Positions 1 to 10,000 of a stretch of DNA of 64,000 nucleotides are shown here, one piece after another; within the stretch, counting starts at the first letter, position 1; every line of letters begins with the position of its first letter. Source of the DNA: Candidatus Methanoperedentaceae archaeon (lineage in GTDB: Archaea; Halobacteriota; Methanosarcinia; Methanosarcinales; Methanoperedenaceae). The position numbers and the translations under genes are program-made. The DNA is taken from assembly GCA_003104905.1 (NCBI GenBank), contig PQAS01000050.1, forward strand, positions 62,001 through 126,000, written 5' to 3'. Below the pieces are notes generated by a model that was not told the DNA's origin, searched no databases, and saw nothing but the letters and a program-made list of their open reading frames with translations.

Positions 1-1293
1 TTTTTCCATATGCAGAAATCCATTTCCTATCCAATATGATGCCAGGTTTGGTGCAATGATTGTTATATTTTCATCTGAAATATTATTTTTAATACGATAA
101 TTTGCAGCATATTGCGAGAGCTGTATATCATCTTTTGTCAGTATTGGTTGTGAAATAATTGGTTATGTGGCTAAAGTATATGTTGAAATGAAAATAATAA
201 TCAATAGACTTCCAAACAAAGTAATTTCCGAAAATATTTTTTTGTATTTGAAATCGTGATTATCCATATGTTTAATTATGTGAGCTATAGGGATGGCAAT
301 GAAAGATGATGATAGTAAAACCTGTAAAAAGAAAATTTTATAGGCAAAATATTTTGCAATTAATCCATATATATTTATAATTAAAAAAAGGGTATATGTA
401 AAAATTATTCCAAAACATAATATAAAATAAAAGTTGATCCAGGCCTTTTCTTTGTTTTCAATTTTTAAAAGGGTAAAAAGTGTCCCAATAACCAGTAATT
501 CGCCAAATATCATAGAATAATAAAAATTATCATTCAAGTATTGTCCAAAAAAGTATGTTGGAACTGAAAACAACATGAATGGACTTGCAAGAGACAAAAT
601 TTCTTCATACCCTGTCGGAAGATTATATTCATTCAAGAGTTCTTTGGCGATAAGGTATACAAGAACAGCTAATAAACCTGCTGCAGCAAAAACCAATATC
701 TGCATTGTTTCTACAAGTTCAATCCCAAAAATTTTTGAAATATATACTGTAAATAAACTCGGCCCATAAGGATAATGTACCATTTCCTGCATATAATACG
801 AATTATTCAAATTTGGCAAAGATTCATGATTGTATAAATAATCCATCAGTACATAATGATGTACCGCATCTACACTATAACTGATGGGCAAAAAAGCTGG
901 AGAAAAATACAGAGAATAGATGAATACTATTGCAAAAATTATCAGACAATAAATTATTGACTTTCTATAAGAAGTCAATTTTATTTTAAAAAACAATATA
1001 AACAGAATAATTTCAACGGCCATGACAAATGTAATATTAATTACATTCAAATGAAAGTGGAAATAATCTAAGAAATATCCATTTATTACAACCAACGAAT
1101 ATAATACTAAGATTATTATAATCAATAATTCAATGGGATTCTTAAAATTTAGAATCGTTTTCCCTGTTTTTATTCCTGCCAAGAATTGCGCCTTCCACAT
1201 TAGAAATAGAACGCAAAGGATATAAAATCGTCCGGGCATATTTCGGATATCTTGTGGAATTATAGCTGAGACATCATTGTTAGATCGCAGCAA
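1..1293 (-). pseudogene. polytopic membrane protein (GT-C glycosyltransferase-like), interrupted by an in-frame stop
   Basis: The first 376 codons, from a TTG at 1293 or an ATG at 1239, encode about eight to ten hydrophobic segments. An acidic/His patch (VDAVHHY) lies in a loop after the fourth, as in GT-C-type membrane glycosyltransferases. The frame then meets TAA at 163-165. It continues open in the same frame for 54 more codons to the window edge, and that stretch reads like an ordinary soluble domain (DENITIIAPNLASYWIGNG). I therefore read this as one longer gene cut by a nonsense codon, or by a base error, and truncated by the window. The start is uncertain because neither TTG 1293 nor ATG 1239 has a good ribosome binding site. 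The gene is divergent from ilvE. The GT-C assignment rests only on topology and the acidic/His loop. Confidence 0.6.
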
Positions 1294-1335
1294 AACGCAT
1301 ATATCCAGGCTTTTCCTTATGTGAAAGGGATTCTC

Positions 1336-2208
1336 ATGGATTTAGTAATTTATTTCAATGGAAAATTTGTGCCTAAACAGGAGGCAAGAACCTCCATATA
1401 TGATCACGGTTTCTTATATGGGGACGGAGTTTTTGAAGGAATAAGGGCATACAACGGCCGGGTATTCAGGCTTGATGAGCATCTTGACAGGATGTACGAT
1501 TCAGCAAAGGCAATAGACCTGACTATCCCAATTTCAAAGGATGAAATGAAAAAAGCCATCATTGAAACACTGAAGAGAAATAATCTGAAAGACGCTTATA
1601 TACGCCCCATAGTTTCACGTGGTGATGGCGACCTGGGTCTTGATCCAAGAAAATGCCCCAAACCCAATATATTCATAATAACACAGGAATGGGGCGCTAT
1701 GTACGGAGACCTCTATGAAAAAGGACTTACCGCTATTACCGTAGGTGTCAGGAGAAATGCTCCTGAGGCAATGCCGCCAAATATCAAATCCCTGAATTAT
1801 CTGAACAACATACTTGCCAAGATCGAAGCAAATGCTAAAGGCGGCGATGAAGCGATTATGTTTGATGTTAATGGTAATCTTTCGGAAGGTTCGGGTGACA
1901 ATATTTTTGTTGTGAAGAACGGCCAGATTATCACTCCACCTGCTCTAAATAACCTTCGTGGAATAACAAGGGCTGCTGCGATAGAAATTGCGACAAGGCA
2001 AGGTATTAAGGTAGCGGAAATAAACATGGGTCTATTCGATATTTATACGGCAGATGAGGTTTTTGTGACGGGGACGGCGGCAGAGATAGCTCCTATCTCT
2101 AAAATCGATGGGCGATTAATAGCTGATGGGAAGCCCGGAAAGATCACAAAAATGCTTATGTCGGCTTTTAAGGAACTGACTACAAAAGAAGGAACCCTGA
2201 TTGCGTGA
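1336..2208 (+). CDS. ilvE: branched-chain amino acid aminotransferase
   Basis: This is a fold-type IV PLP aminotransferase that makes or degrades leucine, isoleucine and valine with 2-oxoglutarate/glutamate. The N-terminus has the family signature ([18 protein letters not shown]), followed by [15 protein letters not shown]. The PLP lysine is in [10 protein letters not shown] near residue 155, and the phosphate-binding segment is EGSGDNIF. The GTG at 1321 would add five residues, but ATG 1336 gives the usual archaeal N-terminus ([13 protein letters not shown]). At 290 residues the length is normal for the family. It is transcribed divergently from the broken membrane gene and converges on a small hypothetical gene. 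D-amino acid aminotransferase or aminodeoxychorismate lyase are relatives, but IlvE fits best. Confidence 0.93.
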   Translation: MDLVIYFNGKFVPKQEARTSIYDHGFLYGDGVFEGIRAYNGRVFRLDEHLDRMYDSAKAIDLTIPISKDEMKKAIIETLKRNNLKDAYIRPIVSRGDGDLGLDPRKCPKPNIFIITQEWGAMYGDLYEKGLTAITVGVRRNAPEAMPPNIKSLNYLNNILAKIEANAKGGDEAIMFDVNGNLSEGSGDNIFVVKNGQIITPPALNNLRGITRAAAIEIATRQGIKVAEINMGLFDIYTADEVFVTGTAAEIAPISKIDGRLIADGKPGKITKMLMSAFKELTTKEGTLIA

Positions 2209-2223
2209 ATAGAAAAAAAAATA

Positions 2224-2430
2224 TTATAATTCCCTGACAATGTGAATATTTGAGAAAGGAATATAGTGCTTCTTTCCTGCATGTTCTCCTTCAAGCGGGA
2301 AAAATACAAGGTATTCCTCATTATGTTTTATTTCAATTACATTCGAGCTTGTTATCCATTTGTCAAATGTCCGATTCCCGTCGTCATCTACGTATCTTCT
2401 GGATTCTATGATATACTTTCTTTCGGTCAT
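2224..2430 (-). CDS. small hypothetical protein
   Basis: This 68-residue charged protein has no signal peptide and no membrane segment. It has alternating beta-like stretches (KYIIESRRYVDDDGN, EYLVFFPLEGEHAG, HYIPFSNIHIV) and looks like a small beta-sheet domain. A ribosome binding site (AGAGGA) lies seven bases before ATG 2430, which supports real translation. It sits alone between convergent ilvE and the cobalt/nickel transporter genes, and its stop is 16 bases from the ilvE stop. I do not recognise the family. Confidence 0.65.
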   Translation of the reverse strand: MTERKYIIESRRYVDDDGNRTFDKWITSSNVIEIKHNEEYLVFFPLEGEHAGKKHYIPFSNIHIVREL

Positions 2431-2509
2431 ATTTTATCCTCTGTTATGCCAACTCTGATATTATTCTATTTCAATCTTACTGTGGTAGTTTGAGGATGCC
2501 TGATTTTTT

Positions 2510-3319
2510 TTAAAATACCCGCATCTGGACGACAATTATAATTCCCAGAGTAACAGCCAATAAGGCGAAATCTGTGATCTGTAAATTTTTTTTATTCACA
2601 TATACATTGGCATCTGCACTATATCCCCTGCAAAGCATGCTCTGGTAGGTCCTCTCCCCCTGCTCGTATGAACGAATAAAAAGTAAGCTGATAGTATATC
2701 CTATTTGTTCGAGCGTCCACTTTCTCGGTACTTTCCTGTTCCATATCTCAAAACAGCGGGTTTTCTGCGCTGTTCTTATCCTTCCAAGCATATTCCAGAA
2801 AACAAAGAGGTAGCGCACCATCATTGTAAAAAGCATGGCCATCTCTTTAGGAAGGCCAAGTCGCCTTGACGATGCGACAAGTTCGCTCATGGATGTGGTT
2901 GTGGAAAGAAGTATGACGGAAGTTATACAGACAAGGAATTTTGTAAAAATGATCGCGCCATATAACACACCTTCGCGCGTGATCTCAAGCCCCATGGGAA
3001 GCGAGGATATGATGGTAAAATCATTTACGAACGGTTGTTTAATGAATGGCTGGAGGGTGGAGATGCCAAGACCGAAAGGTAGAGCTATAGCAAATCGTGC
3101 GATAATGTGTGATAACTCGGTTCTTGAAAAAAACATGAGGACAAAAAGATATGCTTCCAGTATACCAAGTTTTGTGAAATTAAGAGTCTCCATGCGCGGG
3201 AGAGATACCACAAAAACCGTAATACCAAGTGTCATGAGGATCTTGATCCTCCCGTCTATTCCATGGATAGGGGATTTCTTATATGTCTCACGCTCCATTT
3301 CCGTAATGGAAACATGCAT
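2510..3319 (-). CDS. cbiQ: energy-coupling factor transporter transmembrane protein CbiQ/NikQ
   Basis: This is the EcfT-type membrane subunit that couples ATP hydrolysis by CbiO to metal uptake by CbiM. It has about five hydrophobic segments between residues 25 and 260. The cytoplasmic coupling-helix motifs are ASSRRLGLPKE and RIRTAQKTRC, the two Ala/Arg-rich signatures that dock on the ATPase. At 269 residues the length is normal. It is the last gene of the cbiM-cbiO-cbiQ operon and starts directly after the cbiO stop, so translation is probably coupled. Confidence 0.9.
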   Translation of the reverse strand: MHVSITEMERETYKKSPIHGIDGRIKILMTLGITVFVVSLPRMETLNFTKLGILEAYLFVLMFFSRTELSHIIARFAIALPFGLGISTLQPFIKQPFVNDFTIISSLPMGLEITREGVLYGAIIFTKFLVCITSVILLSTTTSMSELVASSRRLGLPKEMAMLFTMMVRYLFVFWNMLGRIRTAQKTRCFEIWNRKVPRKWTLEQIGYTISLLFIRSYEQGERTYQSMLCRGYSADANVYVNKKNLQITDFALLAVTLGIIIVVQMRVF

Positions 3320-4144
3320 TTATTTCACAACCTTTAAGAGTTCATCCCTTGCTTCCTCAAGAGTGAATTTCACTTCCACAGGCACACCTTCTTCCTGAAG
3401 CATCTCCATAAGCTGTGCAACCATTGGGAGGCGAAGATGGGTTTTCTTTATCAGGTCGGGGGATGAAAACATTTCAAGGGGTGAGCCATCCCCGATTATC
3501 TTACCCTTTGACATGATGCAGACCCTGTCGGCCAGCATGGGTACTATATCAACTTCATGTGTTGAGACAATGGTCGTTATGCCAAGATACCTGTTCATTC
3601 CATTGATAAGTTTGATCAGGCGTATAGCTCCACCCGGGTCAAGCCCTGCCGTGGGCTCATCGAGAACAAGAACCTGAGGCTGCATCGCAAGTATGCCGGC
3701 AATTGCGACTTTCTTTTTCTCGCCTGTGCTGAGATGGTGCGGCGCTCGATCTTCAAAGCCGGTCAATCTCACGGTTTCAAGTGACTCACGGACACGTTTT
3801 TCAATTTCCTCAATTCCTAAACCAAGGTTCATTGGACCAAATGCCACGTCCTGTTTTACGGTAGGAGCAAAAATCTGGTCATCAGGGTCCTGGAAAACAA
3901 CACCGACTGTTTTCCTGACATCAAGGATATTCTCACTGCTTATTGATTTGCCTTTAATCAGGATATCCCCGCTTGTGGGTTTTAGTATTCCGTTGAAATG
4001 TTTGAAAAGCGTTGATTTCCCTGCGCCATTGGCTCCTATTATTGCAATTCTTTCACCGGGTTTAGCAGTGAAATTGATCGCATCAAGGGCAGTTATCTTT
4101 CCGCGGTAAACATGTGTGAGATTGCGTGTTTCGATAATGTTCAT
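3320..4144 (-). CDS. cbiO: cobalt/nickel ABC transporter ATP-binding protein CbiO/NikO
   Basis: This is the ATPase of the group I ECF transporter for cobalt or nickel. The Walker A motif is GANGAGKST near residue 37, the Q-loop is in VVFQDPDDQIFAPTV, the ABC signature is LSTGEKKKVAIAG, and Walker B is VLVLDEPTAGLD, followed by the switch His in VSTHEVD. The C-terminal 50 residues form the helical extension typical of CbiO. It sits between cbiM (1-nt gap) and cbiQ (no gap). A single ATPase gene implies a homodimer. Confidence 0.94.
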   Translation of the reverse strand: MNIIETRNLTHVYRGKITALDAINFTAKPGERIAIIGANGAGKSTLFKHFNGILKPTSGDILIKGKSISSENILDVRKTVGVVFQDPDDQIFAPTVKQDVAFGPMNLGLGIEEIEKRVRESLETVRLTGFEDRAPHHLSTGEKKKVAIAGILAMQPQVLVLDEPTAGLDPGGAIRLIKLINGMNRYLGITTIVSTHEVDIVPMLADRVCIMSKGKIIGDGSPLEMFSSPDLIKKTHLRLPMVAQLMEMLQEEGVPVEVKFTLEEARDELLKVVK

Positions 4145-4145
4145 A

Positions 4146-5072
4146 TTATACCTTTTTCATAATTCTTGAGATACCTGTCCAGATCAACAATATTGCAGCC
4201 AGGCCGATTATGATTGCTGCTACTTCTCCTGCTCTACCCATTCCGGGTATGGCATAATCCGAAAAAAGAAGTGTTATCCTGCTGCCAATTTCATTTTTTA
4301 GAACCAGACTTGCAGTCTGCTCTAGCCCGTCCGGATTATTTGAAGCAAGAAACGGCGCTGCAACAGCAAGTCCTAACAATGCAGCAATTCCCACAGCAGC
4401 AACCTTTGTTGTGCTTTCTTTTGTGAGTGTCTCTTCATTAACGATATCCGGTCTTGCTTTCAATATTGCGCCAAATACGATCACAGTTATGAACCCTTCG
4501 CCAATTCCGGCAACTCCCTGGAATATTCCCATGAGAAGAACACCCTGTTTGAGCGGGAAAGTGCCTGCCAGCCATAATTCGAACGCAAGGGCAATTCCAG
4601 GTAATAACATACTCAGGAATGCCCCTGTAAACATTGCAAAAGATCGTTTTACGGAAAGTTTGCTCAAACCGATGAATGTGTAATACCCCATGAAGCCACC
4701 AATTACCCCCATGTTCAATATGTTCGCTCCCATTACTGTGATACCGCCGTCCCCGAAAAGAGACTGTATGGCAAGCACCATTGCCATGAGAAGCACTGCC
4801 GCCCAGGGGCTTGCGAAAATTATTGCAGCAAGCGCGGATCCCACTATATGCCAGCTGACGCCCGTGAGCATTGGGATGGGGACTATGAGGCTCGCAGCGA
4901 TGTTAATTGTCTGGAGAACAAAAATACCAGCGGCAAGTACACCAAAAAGGGGTATCATGTTCTCTTTCATATCATTTCGTGCCCATTTTACTGCCCGTGC
5001 AATAAAAAAGATGGATATTATCCAGTAAATCGCCGCCTGCCCCAGGGGAATGAATGTATCCGGTATGTGCAT
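4146..5072 (-). CDS. cbiM: cobalt/nickel transporter substrate-binding membrane protein CbiM/NikM with fused PDGLE (CbiN/NikN-like) domain
   Basis: This is the substrate-capture subunit of the metal uptake system. The mature N-terminus begins MHIPD, where Met1 and His2 ligate the metal in this family, and further His residues lie in GVSWHIVGSALAAI. About seven membrane helices fill residues 10-225. The C-terminal 80 residues carry the NPDGLE motif, an extracellular segment and a last helix. This is the PDGLE domain that replaces separate CbiN/NikN, and such fusions are more typical of nickel systems. A strong GAGGAGG site precedes ATG 5072. The NikR-like palindrome upstream and the need for nickel in F430 and hydrogenases favour nickel, but the sequence alone does not exclude cobalt. 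Confidence 0.9.
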   Translation of the reverse strand: MHIPDTFIPLGQAAIYWIISIFFIARAVKWARNDMKENMIPLFGVLAAGIFVLQTINIAASLIVPIPMLTGVSWHIVGSALAAIIFASPWAAVLLMAMVLAIQSLFGDGGITVMGANILNMGVIGGFMGYYTFIGLSKLSVKRSFAMFTGAFLSMLLPGIALAFELWLAGTFPLKQGVLLMGIFQGVAGIGEGFITVIVFGAILKARPDIVNEETLTKESTTKVAAVGIAALLGLAVAAPFLASNNPDGLEQTASLVLKNEIGSRITLLFSDYAIPGMGRAGEVAAIIIGLAAILLIWTGISRIMKKV

Positions 5073-5128
5073 TTTTATGTCCTCCTCAAATAATATTTGT
5101 TAATAATTGGCTATTTCGAACATATATC

Positions 5129-5156
5129 GTATTACAATTATGAATATTCGTAATAC
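5129..5156. promoter_or_regulatory. NikR-like operator palindrome upstream of cbiM
   Basis: This is a perfect inverted repeat, GTATTAC-N14-GTAATAC, 28 bp in total. It lies 56 bp upstream of the cbiM start and 118 bp from the likely dut/dcd start on the other strand. The half-site and spacing (GTATTA-N16-TAATAC) match the 6-N16-6 layout of the known NikR operator GTATGA-N16-TCATAC. Its place in front of a nickel/cobalt transporter suggests nickel-responsive repression. No nikR gene is in the window, so the regulator is inferred. Confidence 0.65.
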
Positions 5157-5274
5157 TGATTGAATAATCGTTATAGTATATGGGAGTATATTTAGGTTAT
5201 GGTTGGGATGGTCAAGAGGTTTAAACGATTCTGATGCAGGAATGTTTATCAATTCTCCGCCTAATTTTGAACCT

Positions 5275-5781
5275 ATGTTATCCCATGACGAATTGATTTC
5301 ACTCATTAATGAAAAGCCGCAACTTGTCGAAAAAATGATCGATCCGGATATCCAGGTACAGCCTAACGGAGTCGAATTGACCCTGCAGCGTGTGGAATCT
5401 CATGAGGGATCAGGATCAATAGCTTTTGATAATTCCGAACGAAAACTTCCGTCCACAAAAAACCTTGATTTTGATGATGAGGGATGGCTGGATTTGCCAA
5501 AAGGAAGTTATAAGATCGTATTCAATGAAATTGTTAACATTCCCAACAATATCGCTGCGATAGCAAAGCCGCGCTCAAGCCTTCTGCGATGTGGAGCGAC
5601 TGTTGAGACGGCTGTTTGGGATGCTGGTTATAGCGGCAGGAGCGAGAGTCTCCTTGTGGTATATAATGAGAACGGATTCAGGATAAAGAAAGATGCGCGT
5701 GTGCTGCAGCTATTGTTTTTCAGGCTTGCGAAAGAAGTCAGGAAAGGTTATTCCGGAGTATATCAGAACGAGAATGTTTGA
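5275..5781 (+). CDS. dUTP diphosphatase / dCTP deaminase family protein
   Basis: This protein has the trimeric dUTPase fold and keeps dUTP out of DNA by hydrolysing dUTP or deaminating dCTP. The N-terminal helix MLSHDELISLIN is followed by IDPDIQVQPNGVELTLQRV, the archaeal DCD-DUT signature. AIAKPRSSLLRCGATVETAVWDAGYSGRSES holds the Ser/Arg triphosphate loop and the catalytic region, and the C-terminus is QLLFFRL. An upstream TTG (5203) and ATG (5242) are in frame, but ATG 5275 gives the family's N-terminus. At 168 residues it is slightly short. Which of the two activities it has cannot be settled by eye. Confidence 0.85.
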   Translation: MLSHDELISLINEKPQLVEKMIDPDIQVQPNGVELTLQRVESHEGSGSIAFDNSERKLPSTKNLDFDDEGWLDLPKGSYKIVFNEIVNIPNNIAAIAKPRSSLLRCGATVETAVWDAGYSGRSESLLVVYNENGFRIKKDARVLQLLFFRLAKEVRKGYSGVYQNENV

Positions 5782-6028
5782 ATAATTCTCCTGGAAATAA
5801 GAGTTCTGGCAAAAAACTCCTGTACCTCTGTCTATTCTGATTTTTCCCTAATGGATTTTTGCCGCGGGGTATAAAGCTGTTATTCAGCAAACTGGATAAA
5901 GAATCCCAGTTCTTTACTCCTTTTTTCCCGGCAAATCTTAGAACATGATTATAATAACTAATATTATAAGCATATTTCTAATATATTTTTGCCAATAATT
6001 ATTTAAGTATAATAGAAGAAGTATAGTT

Positions 6029-6211
6029 CGTAATCTCTAAAATATAGGGAATTACGACGGGATTATGCTGCACACATAGTGCATTCGGACAAGGTCAGAC
6101 GCTGAACCAGATGAATATAGGTGTGAGTAGAATACCGAATGATACTGATCCTGCAGATGCAGGGCAAATCACAAAAATGATACCGGGTGATAGTTGTGAA
6201 TCAATCGGTCC
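6029..6211 (+). promoter_or_regulatory. structured leader upstream of the tubulin-like operon
   Basis: The 450-bp gap from 5782 to 6231 holds no convincing gene, but its last 200 bases are rich in inverted repeats. Stem 1 is CGTAAT...ATTACG (6029-6056) with an inner 5-bp stem. Stem 2 is TGCAC/GTGCA (6069-6083). GGAC (6087) can close with GTCC (6208) around GGTCAG-ACG-CTGAACC, GGTGT/ATACC and CCTGCA-GA-TGCAGG (6150-6163). The array ends about 20 bases before the GGAG site of the first operon gene. It could be a cis-regulatory RNA, an sRNA or a set of operators. It matches no riboswitch class I know. Confidence 0.4.
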
Positions 6212-6231
6212 AGACGCAAAGGAGTAATAAA

Positions 6232-6993
6232 ATGGATAAAAATAAAATAGGATATGTTGTCGCTGCTATGATACTAGTAATTGTAATGGGTAATATATCC
6301 ACTGCGGCTACAGTAGAGTTAGTTAATCCTGGGGAACTGCCTGCGCAATTACCCGAAAATAAACCAGTAAATTTTACAATAAAAATCGAAAACTATGCAG
6401 CTGCAAAGAATGTTACAATTGACACAAGTTTGGTGATGGAAGGTAATAATCCAGTATATGATTTCGGAGATTTGAATCCTGCATTGAGTGAGTACAGGTA
6501 CAAGCAAACAATAACTCTTGATACGGCTCTGTTGCCATCTAAAGAGTTCAAGGTGACAATTTCAGGAAAAGCTCCGTTAGTCGAGACTGAAAGGATCAAA
6601 GACACCGACATTGTCATCACAAGATTTGGTGAGGAAAAAAAGAATTATTATGATGTTAGTGTGGATAATAAGTTTGTGACTAGCGATTCATTTGAACTCA
6701 TCATCAAAACAAAGGAGGAATTTACAGAAACTATCAAAAAAATATCCTGGAAAGAACTTGACGAACTCAAACAAGACCTTAATAAAATATTCGATAGTGG
6801 TTTAACTATGGAAGCGCAGAAAATGGCTGATGGGATGGTAAACATCAGAGCACCTGATAATCTTCTACTTTTTGGATTGATTAAAATAGAAAATAATCTC
6901 TGGCTAAATATTGCCGTTATAGTTTTTGCATTAATTGGTGGTATCATTGGCTTTAGATTTGGAAGAGATAAAGGAAGCAATCCTGATGATTAG
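6232..6993 (+). CDS. secreted membrane-anchored protein of the tubulin-like operon
   Basis: This 253-residue protein has an N-terminal signal segment (residues 7-25, ending STAA), an Ig/CARDB-like beta domain (about 28-125: VNFTIKIENYAAAKNVTID), a helical stretch (about 170-215) and one C-terminal membrane helix (about 226-245). The helix is followed by a short charged tail (FRFGRDKGSNPDD). The bulk is therefore predicted outside the cell with a tiny cytoplasmic tail. ATG 6232 is preceded by AAAGGAG; an upstream in-frame GTG at 6187 lacks such a site. It is the first gene of the operon, 22 bases before the tubulin-like gene. I do not recognise the family. It may link the cytoplasmic GTPases to the envelope. 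Confidence 0.75.
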   Translation: MDKNKIGYVVAAMILVIVMGNISTAATVELVNPGELPAQLPENKPVNFTIKIENYAAAKNVTIDTSLVMEGNNPVYDFGDLNPALSEYRYKQTITLDTALLPSKEFKVTISGKAPLVETERIKDTDIVITRFGEEKKNYYDVSVDNKFVTSDSFELIIKTKEEFTETIKKISWKELDELKQDLNKIFDSGLTMEAQKMADGMVNIRAPDNLLLFGLIKIENNLWLNIAVIVFALIGGIIGFRFGRDKGSNPDD

Positions 6994-7015
6994 ATCAAAA
7001 AAGGAGGAATAAGAA

Positions 7016-10000
7016 ATGAAATTTCCAAAATATATATTTGCAGTAGGTGGTGCTGGTAAAGATATTGTATATAATATGCTTGAGAAAGATTGGATTCTCA
7101 GGGATATCATCAAACCAAAAAATGGGCATACGGAAGTAAATATCACTATAATAGACACTGCACTGGATGAAGCAAATGAAAGAGGCCCGGAGGATGTCGG
7201 AGATATTATAAAAATAAAGCAATTCGAGAAGAAAATAAAGGATTTACAGAATGAATATCGCCAGAACATCGAAAGTGCCCAAATGAGCATAGGAACTATT
7301 GACATTAAATATGAATTGTTGACAAGCAGGATGGTTCTAAACACTCCACACGCTCTCATTGGAATGGGAGACACCATAAAAAGGTCAACTGGCACAGAGG
7401 TATGGTGGATGAACGATCCAAAACTCGATGACATAAATCTTGGACTATGGTCTGAAAGAGTTATGGATCACGAGAACCTAAGGCAGCAAAACTTTGCAAT
7501 GGGTGTTTACAGAAAAAGAGCCATCGCAAAAGCAATATATTATAAAGCGATAGCAGAAGGCCACTTCAGACCAAATATAGGCGACAATGAAGATGTTGCC
7601 ATCCTGGCTGGTCTTGGCGGTGGAACTGGCAGCGGTATGACAATAGACCTGGCAAAAAGACTTAAAGCCATACAGCCGATGTCAAATATTGTTTTGTTCG
7701 GATTGCTTTCAACTCTCAAAGAAAGTGGTGATGAAAAAGCAAATAGTTTCGCAATGCTAAGTGAACTGGAATACACCTGTGTGAACAAAGATAAGAATAT
7801 TTTCAAGAACATAATTCTCTGTCCAATTGAACAAACGCAGTGCAGGGGAAGACAGACAAGCAGGAATGAGGATAAGAAGCTTCTTGAAGAATATGACGAT
7901 GTGTTTCCACAAATGTTCATATCGTATTATAACAGAGGACAATCTGCACGTGATGTGTTTGATACGCTGCCCGGATATGCACCTTTTGTAATTGCAACGG
8001 CACAGCTTGTTCGCTACAACATCAATGAAATAAAGAAGTTCAGAGAGAATGTCATCGAAATTCTTCAGAAGAAACAGGCATCGATGATCGATGAAACTAA
8101 GATATACACTGATATTCAAAAGTTCATTGACGAATTCTACAGAGTTAATGACGGTGTGAAAGCGGCATTTTCAGATGAAGACAAGCTGCTAATTGAAAAT
8201 AGATTGTCCAAGTTCAAGAGCATACTGCAAAATGAGTTCTTCAGTAAACAACTTCAGTACAATAGTGTAATATTTCTAAACGATGCAATGCAGGCTGGAA
8301 TAAAACTCACCAAGACGAATAATGTTGACGACCAGATTCCAAACATAAATTCGCAGATAGAAGCGATTGCAATTCCAGCGTTTAAGGATACTGTAGACGA
8401 AACACTGTTTGAAGTCTTAAAAAAAGATGCTTTGATGATAAATGAATTGAGAATTACATTGTCATCTGTCAACAAGATTCAAGACATAGCAATAAGAAAT
8501 GCCCTTAAAGCTGTCATCACAAATGATAAAGGAAGTGTCGGAAGAGAGATAAATAATATTAAGAATGATGCTGAAGATCTAAAAACAGACAGAGCTACAG
8601 TTGAACAAGCACTTGAAGGTCTTTTGAATAAAATGGCAATTCTTGATAAGGACCTGAATGCAAGCATAGAAACTATGTTAAAAGAATGGAAAGAAAGAGA
8701 ATACAAGAATTTTGTGCTTCTATCATCCATTGATGAATTTAACATAGAGTTGAATAAGGACATCATTTATCTCAAGAGTGAACTGAAGGAATATGCTGAT
8801 AAGCTAAACAATACTTCTAAGCTTAGCGAACTCAAGAAACTTGACTTTGAAAAGTCTATAGAAAACATCGAAGAAGTTTTGGACAAAATATATAAAGAAC
8901 TTCTCAGCAAAATAGAGTTCAACTTTACCGACAAAGGCCTGATACGTGAGTGTCTGAGAAATCTTCTCGAATACAGGAAGAATTGCATCAAATATAAAAA
9001 AGGTGTTGGTTTTTTTGATAAATTGTTCAAAACCCGTGAAGGGGAGAATTACAAAAAGTTGAAAAGTGAGATCGAGAGTTTAGAGACAAGAATAAATCGT
9101 ACCGGTATATTCAAAGTCGAAAAAGGCTTAGCTGTAAATACATACAAAACAAATGTTGATACGATTGTACAGACAAAAAAGACAGAGACAGTCAAGTCAA
9201 TGATAGATGATATCAGAAACATGTTCCAATCGGCTTCAGATGAGACACTTTTACATATTAAAGACGTTCTACTTGACCCTGTAAGCAGAAAGGAAATGGA
9301 TCAGAATATTATCGCCCTTATTAAGGAACACAAAAACTATGCGGCAGAAAGCACTAAGATAAGATCAGAAATATCAGATACGCAAAAAAATCTGAATGCA
9401 ATTCTGGAAAGGCTGAAGATACTGGATTCACTTTCACCCAGATTGACGGCAATGCCAACGATTCTTGCGAGATATTCTGGTCTTCTTGATAAATATCACT
9501 CGTATGTCGAGAATATAAAAGACCATGCAGCTGCAATCTACGACCAACACAGAAAACCGATTTACGTTACGGATATACAGCCTTCAAACGTGCTTCAGTT
9601 CATGACATTGCAAAATGACATAAATGGTATGTTGAGGGACAACGGTGAGATCTCAAATCTGAAAACTAAATTAGAGCAGGGATTGTCTCGCACGATGGAC
9701 ACAAAATATAATGTGATGGTAAAGAACGACATCTCTTCAAGAGATGGACAACATAAATGGAGAAACATTAAAGCGGCAAATTCCATTGTCACAATAGCAA
9801 AAATTGTTGAGCCTTCTCTGATAGGTACAGAAATGCGTGTCAGAAGTTCATTCGGTCTGCAGGAAATAACAAGCTACTCAGATTGGGTATGCCAGGTAGG
9901 AGATCCATGGGAAATTGGAATAGTGATGTTTGTAGGCGGTGTACCTCTTGACAACATCGTTAATGTTGTTGATTCAGGTGAAGGATTCCGCACACATTAC

